The notes under the pieces were generated by a model that was given only the letters and a program-made list of their open reading frames with translations, searched no databases and was not told where the DNA came from. Positions 1 through 9,818 of a stretch of DNA of 19,635 nt are shown piece after piece (the first letter of the stretch is position 1; the number at the start of each line of letters is the position of its first letter). Made by a program: the position numbers and the translations under genes. Where the stretch lies: the NCBI RefSeq assembly GCF_000716875.1, contig NZ_JNWQ01000107.1, forward strand, positions 1 through 19,635. The letters run 5' to 3'. This stretch comes from Streptomyces novaecaesareae. Its GTDB lineage: Bacteria > Actinomycetota > Actinomycetes > Streptomycetales > Streptomycetaceae.

Positions 1-35
1 TGTCTCGTGGGCTCGGAGATGTGTATAAGAGACAG
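1..35. other. Untrimmed Nextera (Tn5) adapter, left end
   Basis: Positions 2-35 match the Nextera transposase Read-2 adapter, ending in the 19-bp Tn5 mosaic end (17-35, AGATGTGTATAAGAGACAG). This is library-preparation sequence, not genome. Translations through it give the well-known artefact peptides MCIRDR and VYKRQ, so the apparent GTG start at 21 of the first reading frame is not biological. Native sequence begins at 36. Confidence 0.98.
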
Positions 36-557
36 ACCCTGTCCGCCGCCGGCGGTGCCACCGGCACCCGGACCCGCCCGCGCTTCCCCGCCGACGTGGC
101 CGCCGAGCTCAAGGCGGCCGGCTGGCACCCCGGCCGCTGGCAGATCCGGCAGGCCGAGGAGTGGGCCGACACCCTGGTCGGGTTCGGCGCGCCCACCGGT
201 GTGGGCCACGCGGTGTTCCCGGCGGCCGTGGAGGCCTGGGCCGAGTTCGGCGGCCTCGCCTTCGACCTGTCGGGCCCGGGCCGCCAGCTCGCCCGCACCC
301 CGTTCCTGATCGACCCGCTGTGCGGCCTGCACCAGCCGCGCACCCTGCTCGACCTCGGCCGGGCGCTGGGCACCAAGCTGGCCCCGCTCGGCGAGGAGGC
401 GTACGGGCAGGCGCTGCTGGCCGTCGACGAGGAGGGCCGGGTCTACAGCCTGGACCACACCGGCGAGTGGTTCCTCGGCCACGGCATCGACCAGGCGATC
501 ACCGCCCTGGTGCTGGGCACCGCCCCGGAGCGGCTGCGCACCGCGGACGAGCACTGA
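36..557 (+). CDS. SUKH-3 domain protein, 5'-truncated
   Basis: Only the C-terminal 173 residues are present, because the contig ends inside the gene; the true start is missing. The visible part matches the SUKH-3 family as I know it: an RFPADV..LKAAGWHPGR opening, a later AWAEFGGLAFD segment, a DP-containing stretch, LGTKLAPLGE, and LLAVDEEGRVYSLD. SUKH (SMI1/KNR4-like) proteins are mostly immunity partners of polymorphic or contact-dependent toxins, and in streptomycetes SUKH-3 genes often accompany deaminase-type toxins. No toxin gene is visible because the upstream side is cut off, so the immunity role is family inference. The gene is convergent with the sensor kinase, and its TGA lies in the first unit of a 10-bp tandem repeat. 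The family call is fairly sure; the partner and function are unknown. Confidence 0.8.
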   Translation, partial: TLSAAGGATGTRTRPRFPADVAAELKAAGWHPGRWQIRQAEEWADTLVGFGAPTGVGHAVFPAAVEAWAEFGGLAFDLSGPGRQLARTPFLIDPLCGLHQPRTLLDLGRALGTKLAPLGEEAYGQALLAVDEEGRVYSLDHTGEWFLGHGIDQAITALVLGTAPERLRTADEH

Positions 558-606
558 CGGGTACTGACAGGTACTGACAGGTCAGGTGCTGTCGGGATAC
601 TGACGG
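553..606. repeat. 10-bp tandem repeat over the SUKH-3 stop codon
   Basis: Three head-to-tail units of ACTGACRGGT occupy 553-582, with a partial fourth copy (ACTGACGG) at 599-606. The first unit contains the gene's own TGA (555-557). Because the period is 10, the TGAs at 555, 565 and 575 fall in all three forward frames. Confidence 0.85.
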
Positions 607-607
607 A

Positions 608-622
608 GTGCCGGAACGGCAC
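608..622. terminator. Hairpin between convergent SUKH-3 and kinase genes
   Basis: GTGCCG (608-613) pairs perfectly with CGGCAC (617-622) around a GAA loop. It lies between two convergent stop codons (557 and 643), so it could stop transcription in both directions. The stem is short and has no T tract, which is common in actinomycetes. Confidence 0.5.
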
Positions 623-642
623 CCGAGGAGGACGGCCGGCGG

Positions 643-1911
643 CTACTGCAGCCGCTCGGCCCGTACCGCCAGCCGGGACGGCAGCACCGCCTCGACCCGG
701 AACCCGCCGTCCGCCTCCGGCCCGGACGAGAAGGTGCCGCCCAGCGCGACCACCCGCTCCCGCATCCCGACCAGCCCGTTGCCGCCGCTGGGCAGCTTCG
801 CCGCCCCCCGCTCCCCGCCCGGGCAGGCGTTCACCACGCTCACCCGCACCCCGTTCGGCGCGTACGCCAGCAGCACGGACACCTGTGCGCCGCCCGCGTG
901 CTTGTGCGCGTTGGTGAGGCCCTCCTGGACGACCCGGTAGGCGGTCTGTTCCGCCTCGCCGGTGAACTCCTGCCGGCTGCCGCTGACCGTCAGCGTCACC
1001 GCCATCCCGGCCGCCCGGGACTGGTCGACCAGCCGCGGCAGCGCGGCCAGCGAGTCCGGCTCCTGCGGCCGCTCGTCGTCCATCCGCAGCACGCCGAGGA
1101 TCTCGCGCAGCTCGTTCAGCGCCTGCCGGCCCACCTCGCCCATCAGCTTGGCGCTCTGCGCGGCCTTCTCCGGGTCCTTGGCGGCTATCCGCTCCAGCGC
1201 CCCGGCGTGCACCACCATCAGCGACACCCGGTGCGCCACCACGTCGTGCATCTCCCGGGCGATCCGGGTGCGCTCCTCCAGCCGGGCCCGGCGGGCGCGC
1301 TCCTGCGCCTGCTCGGCCAGCAGGTCCAGCTCGGTCTCCAGGCCGTGCGCGCGGTCCTTGAGCGACTCGATCAGCCGCCGCCGCGCGCCCACGTACAGAC
1401 CGGTCACCACCGGCGGGACGGTCAGCCCGACCGCGACCAGCACGGCTATCAGGACCTGGCCCCACAGCGGCGGCTGCTCCACCCCGGGGTCGCCGGGGGT
1501 CAGCATCGACACCATCATCACGGCGACGGCCTCGGCGAACGCCAGCGCGGACAGCGCCACCACCCGCCAGCGCCGGGTGGGCCACTCCCAGGTCTCGGCC
1601 AGCGTGTACAGCGCCACCACGAGCAGCAGCACCCCGAGCATCCCGGGCATCGCGACCAGGGTGACCAGCACGGGTACGGCCGGCCAGCGCCGGCGCAGCA
1701 CCAGCGAGCCGCCGGCCAGCGCGCCGAGGAGCGCGATCCCGGCCTTGCCCGCGGTGGTCAGGTCGACCCGTGGGGACAGGAAGGTGATCGTGTTGATCGC
1801 GCACTCCAGCGCGGCGACCAGGGCCAGCCCGATGTCCAGGAAGGCGCTTCGCGGCCGCTTCCACCACCAGAACGACCGGTCCTGCGCGCGCTCCCCAGGC
1901 GACTTGCTCAT
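643..1911 (-). CDS. Orphan two-component sensor histidine kinase (HisKA_3 / NarL-DesK type)
   Basis: A 422-residue membrane sensor kinase. About five hydrophobic segments lie between residues 24 and 173, followed by a coiled-coil linker (about 180-215), an H-box in which His222 (REMHDVVAHRVSLM) is the predicted phosphorylation site, and an HATPase_c domain with N-box QEGLTNAHKHA (329-339) and G-box GNGLVGMRERV (377-387). This layout is typical of Streptomyces kinases that pair with NarL/LuxR-type regulators. The start is set at the only Met before the membrane domain; the frame stays open further upstream, but it has no other convincing start. There is no Shine-Dalgarno sequence, but TAGTCT ends 7 nt before the ATG, suggesting a leaderless mRNA. 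No response regulator is adjacent: neighbours are a convergent SUKH-3 gene and divergent ppc, so it is an orphan locally. Ligand and partner are unknown. Confidence 0.92.
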   Translation of the reverse strand: MSKSPGERAQDRSFWWWKRPRSAFLDIGLALVAALECAINTITFLSPRVDLTTAGKAGIALLGALAGGSLVLRRRWPAVPVLVTLVAMPGMLGVLLLVVALYTLAETWEWPTRRWRVVALSALAFAEAVAVMMVSMLTPGDPGVEQPPLWGQVLIAVLVAVGLTVPPVVTGLYVGARRRLIESLKDRAHGLETELDLLAEQAQERARRARLEERTRIAREMHDVVAHRVSLMVVHAGALERIAAKDPEKAAQSAKLMGEVGRQALNELREILGVLRMDDERPQEPDSLAALPRLVDQSRAAGMAVTLTVSGSRQEFTGEAEQTAYRVVQEGLTNAHKHAGGAQVSVLLAYAPNGVRVSVVNACPGGERGAAKLPSGGNGLVGMRERVVALGGTFSSGPEADGGFRVEAVLPSRLAVRAERLQ

Positions 1912-1918
1912 GTCCGAC

Positions 1919-1924
1919 AGACTA
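1919..1924 (-). promoter_or_regulatory. Leaderless -10 box of the sensor kinase
   Basis: On the minus strand TAGTCT fits the actinobacterial TANNNT -10 and is followed by exactly 7 nt and then the ATG at 1911. This would place transcription start on the A of ATG. I do not see a convincing -35. Confidence 0.45.
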
Positions 1925-1982
1925 TGCGGCAACCCCCACCCCTCCCCACCGGGATTGTCCGGCACACCTCCCGGGCACGCCA

Positions 1983-1998
1983 AGTGGTCCAGACCACA
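1983..1998. promoter_or_regulatory. Predicted DasR binding site (dre)
   Basis: AGTGGTCCAGACCACA contains the inverted repeat GTGGTC-CA-GACCAC. Compared with the DasR-responsive element consensus I remember, A(C/G)TGGTCTAGACCA(C/G)T, it matches at 14 of 16 positions. DasR is the GntR-family regulator of N-acetylglucosamine use in Streptomyces and is released by glucosamine-6-phosphate. The site lies in the divergent kinase/ppc region, about 40 bp upstream of the proposed ppc -35. DasR itself is not in the window. Another GntR-family protein could bind it instead. Confidence 0.65.
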
Positions 1999-2038
1999 TC
2001 GGCTTCTCGGCAGCTCTGTCCGCCATCCGGCCACCTCG

Positions 2039-2067
2039 CGGACACCGCACGCCCTGACACCTATGCT
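2039..2067 (+). promoter_or_regulatory. Candidate ppc promoter
   Basis: CGGACA (2039-2044), a 17-nt spacer and TATGCT (2062-2067) match the primary sigma consensus at 4/6 and 4/6. It would start transcription near 2074 and give a leader of about 97 nt. This is predicted from sequence only. Confidence 0.4.
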
Positions 2068-2170
2068 GATGGCGTCGGACAGCGCGGTCCGCACGCGTCA
2101 CAACCGCCACACGCGGGTGGACCTGTGACGATGAGCCGTTGCCGAACCCCACCACCACAGGGAGCCAGCC

Positions 2171-4960
<2,790 letters not shown>

Positions 4961-4975
4961 CCGGGGGACGACGAA

Positions 4976-5009
4976 GGGGCCGGCGTCCACGTCCGTGGAC
5001 ACCGGCCCC
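4976..5009. terminator. Bidirectional terminator after ppc
   Basis: GGGGCCGG (4976-4983) pairs with CCGGCCCC (5002-5009), and GTCCAC (4985-4990) with GTGGAC (4995-5000), giving a 14-bp stem with one C/A mismatch and a GTCC loop. An outer pairing of ACGACG (4968-4973) with CGTCGT (5018-5023) may extend it. It sits between the convergent stops of ppc and the small membrane-protein gene. Confidence 0.85.
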
Positions 5010-5022
5010 CGAAGGCCCGTCG

Positions 5023-5346
5023 TTACGCGCCCGGCTCGCCCGCGCGCCTGCGCTTCAGCCACAGCGCCGCGCCGCCGGCCGCCACCACCAGGCCGCCGCC
5101 GACCGCCAGCAGCCCCGCGTCGGGGCCCATCGACTCGCCGAGCACCGGGCTGAACTGCGCCGCGGCCGGCTCCGGGGAGACCGCCGGATCAGGCTCCGCC
5201 ACCGGGTCCGCGTGCGCCAAGGCACCGCCCGACAGCAGCATCCCGGCCGCCCCCAGCGCACCGGCCGTACCGACCCGCCGTCCGAGCTGCCTCAGCCGAA
5301 CCACCCGGATCCGCCGCAGCCGGCGGACCGGACCCAAACCCCGCAT
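5023..5346 (-). CDS. Small secreted, membrane-anchored protein of unknown function
   Basis: A 107-residue protein with an Arg-rich N-terminus (about 1-24), a hydrophobic Ala/Gly/Leu segment ending in ALAHA-DP (likely signal-peptidase cleavage near residue 46), a short Pro/Glu/Asp-rich outer segment (47-75), a C-terminal membrane helix (about 77-97) and a KRRR tail. This resembles sortase-anchored or stalk-like actinobacterial surface proteins, but I see no LPXTG or LAXTG motif, so it probably stays in the membrane. The ATG is supported by GGGGAG about 6 nt upstream. It lies downstream of pth on the same strand with 136 nt between, so it could be transcribed separately. A TAGCGT at 5383-5388 is a possible -10. 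I do not recognise a specific family. Confidence 0.7.
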   Translation of the reverse strand: MRGLGPVRRLRRIRVVRLRQLGRRVGTAGALGAAGMLLSGGALAHADPVAEPDPAVSPEPAAAQFSPVLGESMGPDAGLLAVGGGLVVAAGGAALWLKRRRAGEPGA

Positions 5347-5441
5347 CGAGAACTCCCCAGGACTCGTTCGCGTACCGCGCCGACGCTATCCGATCCCGTA
5401 CGGGCTTCTCACACGGATTCAGGTCCGGCCCGCCAAGCGTT

Positions 5442-5458
5442 GTACGACTGTTGCGTAC
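5442..5458 (-). terminator. Weak hairpin downstream of pth
   Basis: GTACG (5442-5446) pairs with CGTAC (5454-5458) around a 7-nt loop, about 25 nt past the pth stop on the minus strand. Five base pairs make a weak terminator; it could equally be an operator for the next gene. Confidence 0.3.
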
Positions 5459-5482
5459 CCGGCGCGCCGTCTTGACGGACGC

Positions 5483-6061
5483 TCAGGAGTTGTACGTGCC
5501 CTGCGCCCGCTCCAGCCCCTCGGACAGCAGCGCCTCCACCGCGTCCGCCGAGCGGTCCACGAACCACTCCAGCTCCTTGCGCTCGGTCGAGGAGAAGTCC
5601 TTCAGCACGAAGTCCGCGACCTCCATCCGGCCCGGCGGCCGGCCGATCCCGCAGCGCACCCGGTGGTACTCCGGGCCCAGCGACTTGGTGATCGACTTCA
5701 GCCCGTTGTGGCCGTTGTCCCCGCCGCCCAGCTTCAGCCGCAGCGCCGCGTAGTCGATGTCCAGTTCGTCGTGGACCGCGATCAGTGCGGCGGCCGGCAC
5801 CTTGTAGAAGTCGCGCAGCGCCGTCACCGGCCCGCCGGAGAGGTTCATGAAGGACATCGGCTTGGCCAGCACCACCCGCTTGCCCGCCAGCCGTCCCTCG
5901 GCCACCTGCGCCCGGCTCTTGTGCGCCTTGAACTTGGCGCCCATCCGCTGCGCCAGCAGGTCCACCACCATGAACCCGATGTTGTGCCGGTTCCGGGCGT
6001 ACTGCTCGCCCGGGTTGCCCAGCCCCACCACCAGCCAGGGGCCCTCGTACTCGTCCGCCAT
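5483..6061 (-). CDS. pth: Peptidyl-tRNA hydrolase
   Basis: A 192-residue Pth, which frees tRNA from peptidyl-tRNAs dropped by the ribosome. Conserved features are present: [21 protein letters not shown] with Asn16 and the catalytic His26, [10 protein letters not shown] with Asn73, HDELD with Asp98 (partner of the His), and [12 protein letters not shown] with Asn119. The ATG at 6061 is preferred over in-frame starts up to 6109 because GAGGAG lies about 10 nt upstream and MADE begins close to the conserved core. It follows rplY on the same strand, a common pairing in bacteria, but a strong hairpin separates them, so pth probably has its own promoter or relies on read-through. Confidence 0.97.
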   Translation of the reverse strand: MADEYEGPWLVVGLGNPGEQYARNRHNIGFMVVDLLAQRMGAKFKAHKSRAQVAEGRLAGKRVVLAKPMSFMNLSGGPVTALRDFYKVPAAALIAVHDELDIDYAALRLKLGGGDNGHNGLKSITKSLGPEYHRVRCGIGRPPGRMEVADFVLKDFSSTERKELEWFVDRSADAVEALLSEGLERAQGTYNS

Positions 6062-6110
6062 TGCGCTCTCACTCCTCGCCTTCGCGCTCGTCGTCATCAT
6101 CCCGGACACA

Positions 6111-6152
6111 CCGCTGCCCCGGCCGCTCCAGCGGGAGCGACCGGGGCAGCGG
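6111..6152 (-). terminator. Strong rplY terminator hairpin
   Basis: CCGCTGCCCCGG (6111-6122) pairs perfectly with CCGGGGCAGCGG (6141-6152), and CGCTCC (6124-6129) with GGAGCG (6134-6139), across one C/A mismatch, with an AGCG loop. That is an 18-bp stem shortly after the rplY stop. There is no T tract, as usual in high-GC actinobacteria. Confidence 0.85.
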
Positions 6153-6173
6153 TCTCGGCTAGCGGGGCGAGGC

Positions 6174-6761
6174 TCAGGCCTCGGTGCCCTCGGCCTCGGC
6201 GGCCTCCTCCTCGGCCGGAGCGGCCTGGGCGCCGATGACCTGCAGCACGACGGCGTCGGCCTCGACGGCCAGGGTGACGCCGGCCGGCAGGGCGATGTCC
6301 TTGGCGTGGATGGAGGCGCCGGCCTCCAGGCCCTCGACCGAGACGGTGACGGACTCGGGCAGGTGGGTGGCCTCGGCCTCGATCGGCAGCGCGTTGAGGA
6401 CGTGCTCCAGCAGGTTGCCGCCCGGGGCCAGCTCGCCCTCGGTGTGGACCGGGATCTCGACGGTGACCTTCTCGCCGCGCTTGACCAGCAGCAGGTCGAC
6501 GTGCTCGATGGTGCGCTTGATGGCCTCGCGCTGGACGGCCTTGGGCAGCACGTACTCGTCCTTGCCCTCGATCGGGACGACCAGCAGGGCGTTCGGGGTC
6601 TTGAGGGCCATCATCAGGTCGTGGCCGGGCAGGTTCAGGTGAACCGGGGCGTGGCCGTGGCCGTAGACGACACCGGGGACGAAGCCGGCGCGGCGGGCGC
6701 GACGGGCGGCACCCTTGCCGAACTCGGAACGGGTCTCAGCGGCAAGGCGGATCTCGGACAC
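6174..6761 (-). CDS. rplY: 50S ribosomal protein L25 (Ctc family)
   Basis: A 195-residue, two-domain L25/TL5/Ctc protein that binds 5S rRNA in the large subunit. The N-terminal domain carries [27 protein letters not shown] and [14 protein letters not shown]; the C-terminal beta domain has [15 protein letters not shown]. The end is an acidic Ala/Glu tail ([13 protein letters not shown]), typical of actinobacterial forms. The GTG start is chosen because GAGGAG lies 7 nt upstream and [11 protein letters not shown] matches the usual N-terminus; the open frame continues upstream to 6938 but that part has no homologous look. Hairpins on both sides (6996-7027 and 6111-6152) suggest largely independent expression. 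Some Ctc proteins are stress-induced; nothing here shows that directly. Confidence 0.96.
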   Translation of the reverse strand: MSEIRLAAETRSEFGKGAARRARRAGFVPGVVYGHGHAPVHLNLPGHDLMMALKTPNALLVVPIEGKDEYVLPKAVQREAIKRTIEHVDLLLVKRGEKVTVEIPVHTEGELAPGGNLLEHVLNALPIEAEATHLPESVTVSVEGLEAGASIHAKDIALPAGVTLAVEADAVVLQVIGAQAAPAEEEAAEAEGTEA

Positions 6762-6828
6762 GACTGCACTCCTCGTGGAAGATGGCGCGGGGGTGCAGGC
6801 AACGCGAAAAACCGCCGGGACCACACCC

Positions 6829-6858
6829 TCAGTACGTTCGGGGGTCACTCGGCGGCAA
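6829..6858 (-). promoter_or_regulatory. Tentative rplY promoter
   Basis: On the minus strand TTGCCG (6858-6853), an 18-nt spacer and TACTGA (6834-6829) form a weak promoter-like pair in the 280-nt gap between the prs stop and the rplY start. No other clear signal was seen there apart from the prs terminator. Confidence 0.25.
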
Positions 6859-6995
6859 CGGCCTGCCGGCGGACGGGAATCCGGCACCGGCAGCGCGTCG
6901 ATCACGGAGCGAGTGCCCGTCGAGCAGGCACACGGCATCCCTCGCCGAGCAGTCTCACGAGTCTAACCGCACCTGTGCCCTCCCGCGAAATCGGC

Positions 6996-7027
6996 GGCGG
7001 CCCCGGCCCGTTCGGGCCGGGGCCGCC
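6996..7027 (-). terminator. Perfect prs terminator hairpin
   Basis: GGCGGCCCCGGCCC (6996-7009) pairs perfectly with GGGCCGGGGCCGCC (7014-7027), a 14-bp all-GC stem with a 4-nt loop. It lies 15 nt past the prs stop codon on the minus strand. Confidence 0.88.
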
Positions 7028-7041
7028 TGCGCGGGCCTTCG

Positions 7042-8019
7042 TCAGTGCACGCCCTCGAAGAGGCTCGTGACCGAACCCTCCTCGAAGACCTCGCGGATCG
7101 CGGCGGCGATCGACGGGGCGATGGACAGCGTGGTGATCTTGTCCAGCTGGAGCTGGGCCGGGGTGGGCAGCGTGTTGGTGAACACGAACTCGCTGACCCG
7201 GGAGTTCTTCAGCCGGTCCGCGGCCGGGCCGGAGAGCACCCCGTGGGTGGCGGCGACCAGGACGTCCGCGGCGCCGTTCTCGAACAGCGCGTCGGCGGCG
7301 GCGCAGATCGTGCCGGCGGTGTCGATCATGTCGTCGACCAGGACGCAGACCCGGTCCTTGACGTCACCGACGACCTCGGCCGACAGGATCGTGTTGGCCT
7401 GGCTCATGTCGCGACGCTTGTGGATGATCGCCAGCGGCGCGTCCAGGCGGTCGCACCACTGGTCGGCCACCTTCACCCGGCCGGCGTCCGGCGAGACGAT
7501 CGTCAGCTTGGAGCGGTCGACCCGCTCGCCCACGTAGTCGGCCAGCATCGGCAGCGCGAACAGGTGGTCCACCGGGCCGTCGAAGAAGCCCTGGATCTGC
7601 GCGGTGTGCAGGTCCACGGCCATCAGGCGGTCGGCGCCGGCCTGGCGCAGCAGGTCGGCGACCAGGCGGGCCGAGATGGGCTCGCGGCCGAGGTGCTTCT
7701 TGTCCTGGCGGGCGTAGCCGTAGAACGGCAGGATCGCGGTGATGCTCTTGGCGGAGGCCCGCTTCAGAGCATCGATCATGATCAGCTGCTCCATGATCCA
7801 CTGGTTGATGGGAGCCGTGTGGCTCTGCATCACGAAGCAGTCCGCGCCGCGCGCGGAGTCCAGGAAGCGGACGTAGATCTCGCCGTTGGCGAAGTCCAGG
7901 GCCTTGGTGGGGACCAGCTCGGTCCCGAGCGCCTCGGCCACCTCCCTCGCCAGTTCCGGGTGGGCACGGCCGGAGAAGAGCTTGAGCTTCTTCTCACCCG
8001 ACGTCGTGATCCCGCTCAC
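7042..8019 (-). CDS. prs: Ribose-phosphate pyrophosphokinase (PRPP synthase)
   Basis: A 325-residue class I PRPP synthase, converting ribose-5-phosphate and ATP to PRPP and AMP for nucleotide, His, Trp and NAD synthesis. Motifs: KLFSGRAHPELAREVAEALG near the N-terminus, the ATP flexible-loop segment FYGYARQDKK (99-108), the metal/ribose-phosphate segment DLHTAQIQGFFD (136-147), and the PRPP-binding loop DDMIDTAGT (229-237). The GTG start is supported by GAGGAG 8 nt upstream, and the protein begins in register with the family. It follows glmU on the same strand, the usual actinobacterial order, but about 200 nt and a hairpin separate them, so prs probably has a separate promoter in 8020-8190. 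I could not pick one out with confidence. Confidence 0.97.
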   Translation of the reverse strand: MSGITTSGEKKLKLFSGRAHPELAREVAEALGTELVPTKALDFANGEIYVRFLDSARGADCFVMQSHTAPINQWIMEQLIMIDALKRASAKSITAILPFYGYARQDKKHLGREPISARLVADLLRQAGADRLMAVDLHTAQIQGFFDGPVDHLFALPMLADYVGERVDRSKLTIVSPDAGRVKVADQWCDRLDAPLAIIHKRRDMSQANTILSAEVVGDVKDRVCVLVDDMIDTAGTICAAADALFENGAADVLVAATHGVLSGPAADRLKNSRVSEFVFTNTLPTPAQLQLDKITTLSIAPSIAAAIREVFEEGSVTSLFEGVH

Positions 8020-8190
8020 TGCACCGTCTCCTCGCGTTGCGGACGCTGAACCCTCGACCCGGTGCGGGCAGGCGGGGCCCACGCGCAGTACGGGGTCGGG
8101 GGAATGTCGGTACGCCTGGACACGGGCGGTAAGCCCAGTGGCGCACGTATGTCCCCAAGGTTACGCGCCCGCGCAGAAACCGTCCGCCCC

Positions 8191-8209
8191 GGGACCGTCC
8201 CTCGGTCCC
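8191..8209 (-). terminator. glmU terminator or attenuator hairpin
   Basis: GGGACCG (8191-8197) pairs with CGGTCCC (8203-8209) around a TCCCT loop, 12 nt past the glmU stop on the minus strand. The 7-bp stem is moderate, so partial read-through into prs is possible. Confidence 0.6.
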
Positions 8210-8220
8210 CGCCCGCCCCG

Positions 8221-9675
8221 TCAGGCCTGCCCGGCCCCGTCCGTCGCCGCCTTCGCGGCCTGCGCGGACGTCGTCCCGGGGCGCTTGCGCTCGACCCAGC
8301 CCTCGATGTTGCGCTGCTGTGCGCGGTTCACGCCCAGTGCGCCCGCCGGGACGTCGGCGGTGATGACCGAGCCCGCGCCGGTGTAGGCGCCGTCGCCGAC
8401 GGTGACCGGGGCGATGAACATGTTGTCCGAGCCGGTGCGGCAGTGTGCGCCGATGACGGTGCGGTGCTTGTTCACGCCGTCGTAGTTCACGGTGACCGAG
8501 GCCGCGCCGATGTTGCTGCCCTCGCCGATCGTGGCGTCACCGATGTACGACAGGTGCGGCACCTTGGCGCCCTCGCCCAGCTCGGAGTTCTTCACCTCGA
8601 CGTAGGTGCCGACCTTCGACTTGCGGGCCAGCTTCGCGCCCGGCCGCAGGTAGGCGTAGGGGCCGACGCTGGCCAGCTCGCCCACCTCGGCGCGGTCGGC
8701 CGTGGTGTTGCTCACACGGGCGCCGACACCGACCAGGGTGTCCTTCAGGGTCGAGTTCGGGCCGACCTCACAGCCCTCGGCCAGGTGGGTGGCGCCCTGC
8801 AGCTGGGTGTTGGGGAGCACCACGGCGTCCGGCTCGTAGGTCACCTGCACGTCGAACCAGGTGGTCGCCGGGTCCACCACGGTGACGCCCGCGCGCATCG
8901 CCCGCTCCAGCAGGCGGTCGTTCAGCAGCCGGCGGGCCTGCGCCAGCTGGACCCGGTCGTTGATGCCCAGGATGTCCCGGTGGTCCTCGGCGACCACGGC
9001 ACCCACACGGTGGCCCGCCGTGCGCAGGATCTCCAGGGTGTCGGTCAGGTACTCCTCGCCCTGCGAGTTGTCCGTGGTGAGCTCGGCCAGCGCCTCGACC
9101 AGCAGCTTGGCGTCGAAGGCGAAGACGCCCGAGTTGATCTCGGCGATCGCGCGCTGGGTGTCGGTGGCGTCCCGCTCCTCGACGATCGAGGCGACCGTGC
9201 CGTCCTCGTCCCGCAGGATCCGGCCGTAGCCGAAGGGCTCGGGGACGACGGCGGTCAGCACGGTGACGCCGTTCTGCTGGGCCTCGTGCGCGTCCGCCAG
9301 CCGGCGCAGGGTCGCCCCGGTCAGCAGCGGGGAGTCGCCGGCGGTGACGATCACGGTGCCGTCCAGCACCACGCCGTCCGCGGTCAGCGCCTCCAGCGCG
9401 GTGCGCACCGCGTGACCGGTGCCGTTCTGCTCCTCCTGCACGGCCGTACGCACCGCCGGGTAGTGCGCCGCCAGGTGCTCCTGCACCTGCTCGCGCTGGT
9501 GCCCGACGACCACGACGAGCTGCTCCGGGGTCAGCTCCCGGGCCGCCGAGACCGCGTGACCCACCAACGACCGTCCGCACACCTCGTGCAGCACCTTGGG
9601 CAGCTTGTTCGACTTCATCCGGGTCCCGCCACCGGCGGCGAGCACGACAACGGCGGCAAGCGAATTGGCACCCAT
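8221..9675 (-). CDS. glmU: Bifunctional GlcN-1-P acetyltransferase / UDP-GlcNAc pyrophosphorylase
   Basis: A 484-residue GlmU that acetylates glucosamine-1-phosphate and uridylylates the product to UDP-GlcNAc, the precursor of peptidoglycan and other glycans. The N-terminal pyrophosphorylase domain has LAAGGGTRMKSNKLPKVLH (12-30) with the Rossmann nucleotide loop, QNGTGHAV (83-90) and GDSPLL (113-118). The C-terminal domain is a left-handed beta helix of hexapeptide repeats containing RKSKVGTYVEVKNSELGEG and PHLSYIGDATIG, where His374 corresponds to the acetyltransferase catalytic His. The ATG is backed by GAGGAG 9 nt upstream. The Ala-rich tail is typical of actinobacterial GlmU. tRNA-Gln lies 143 nt upstream on the same strand. 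The gene is complete. Confidence 0.98.
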   Translation of the reverse strand: MGANSLAAVVVLAAGGGTRMKSNKLPKVLHEVCGRSLVGHAVSAARELTPEQLVVVVGHQREQVQEHLAAHYPAVRTAVQEEQNGTGHAVRTALEALTADGVVLDGTVIVTAGDSPLLTGATLRRLADAHEAQQNGVTVLTAVVPEPFGYGRILRDEDGTVASIVEERDATDTQRAIAEINSGVFAFDAKLLVEALAELTTDNSQGEEYLTDTLEILRTAGHRVGAVVAEDHRDILGINDRVQLAQARRLLNDRLLERAMRAGVTVVDPATTWFDVQVTYEPDAVVLPNTQLQGATHLAEGCEVGPNSTLKDTLVGVGARVSNTTADRAEVGELASVGPYAYLRPGAKLARKSKVGTYVEVKNSELGEGAKVPHLSYIGDATIGEGSNIGAASVTVNYDGVNKHRTVIGAHCRTGSDNMFIAPVTVGDGAYTGAGSVITADVPAGALGVNRAQQRNIEGWVERKRPGTTSAQAAKAATDGAGQA

Positions 9676-9818
9676 GCGGGGAGGCTCCTCGGTAGGTTCA
9701 CGGAGAGGGCAGAGCAGGCCCGGCCCGGACCCACGCCGGTCGCCAGTCGCACAGTCCGCCGAGCGGCACCGACAATACCGGCGCGATGGAAGACGCCCGA
9801 ATCAGAGGCGTGCAGAGG

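Noticed and set aside
17..35. Tn5 mosaic end as evidence of a natural transposon
   Set aside because: It is flanked by Nextera primer sequence, with the matching index and P5 adapter at the other end, so it is from library preparation.
7..309. Short frame starting MGSEMCIRDR at the left end
   Set aside because: Its start is adapter sequence and it is out of frame with the SUKH-3 gene.
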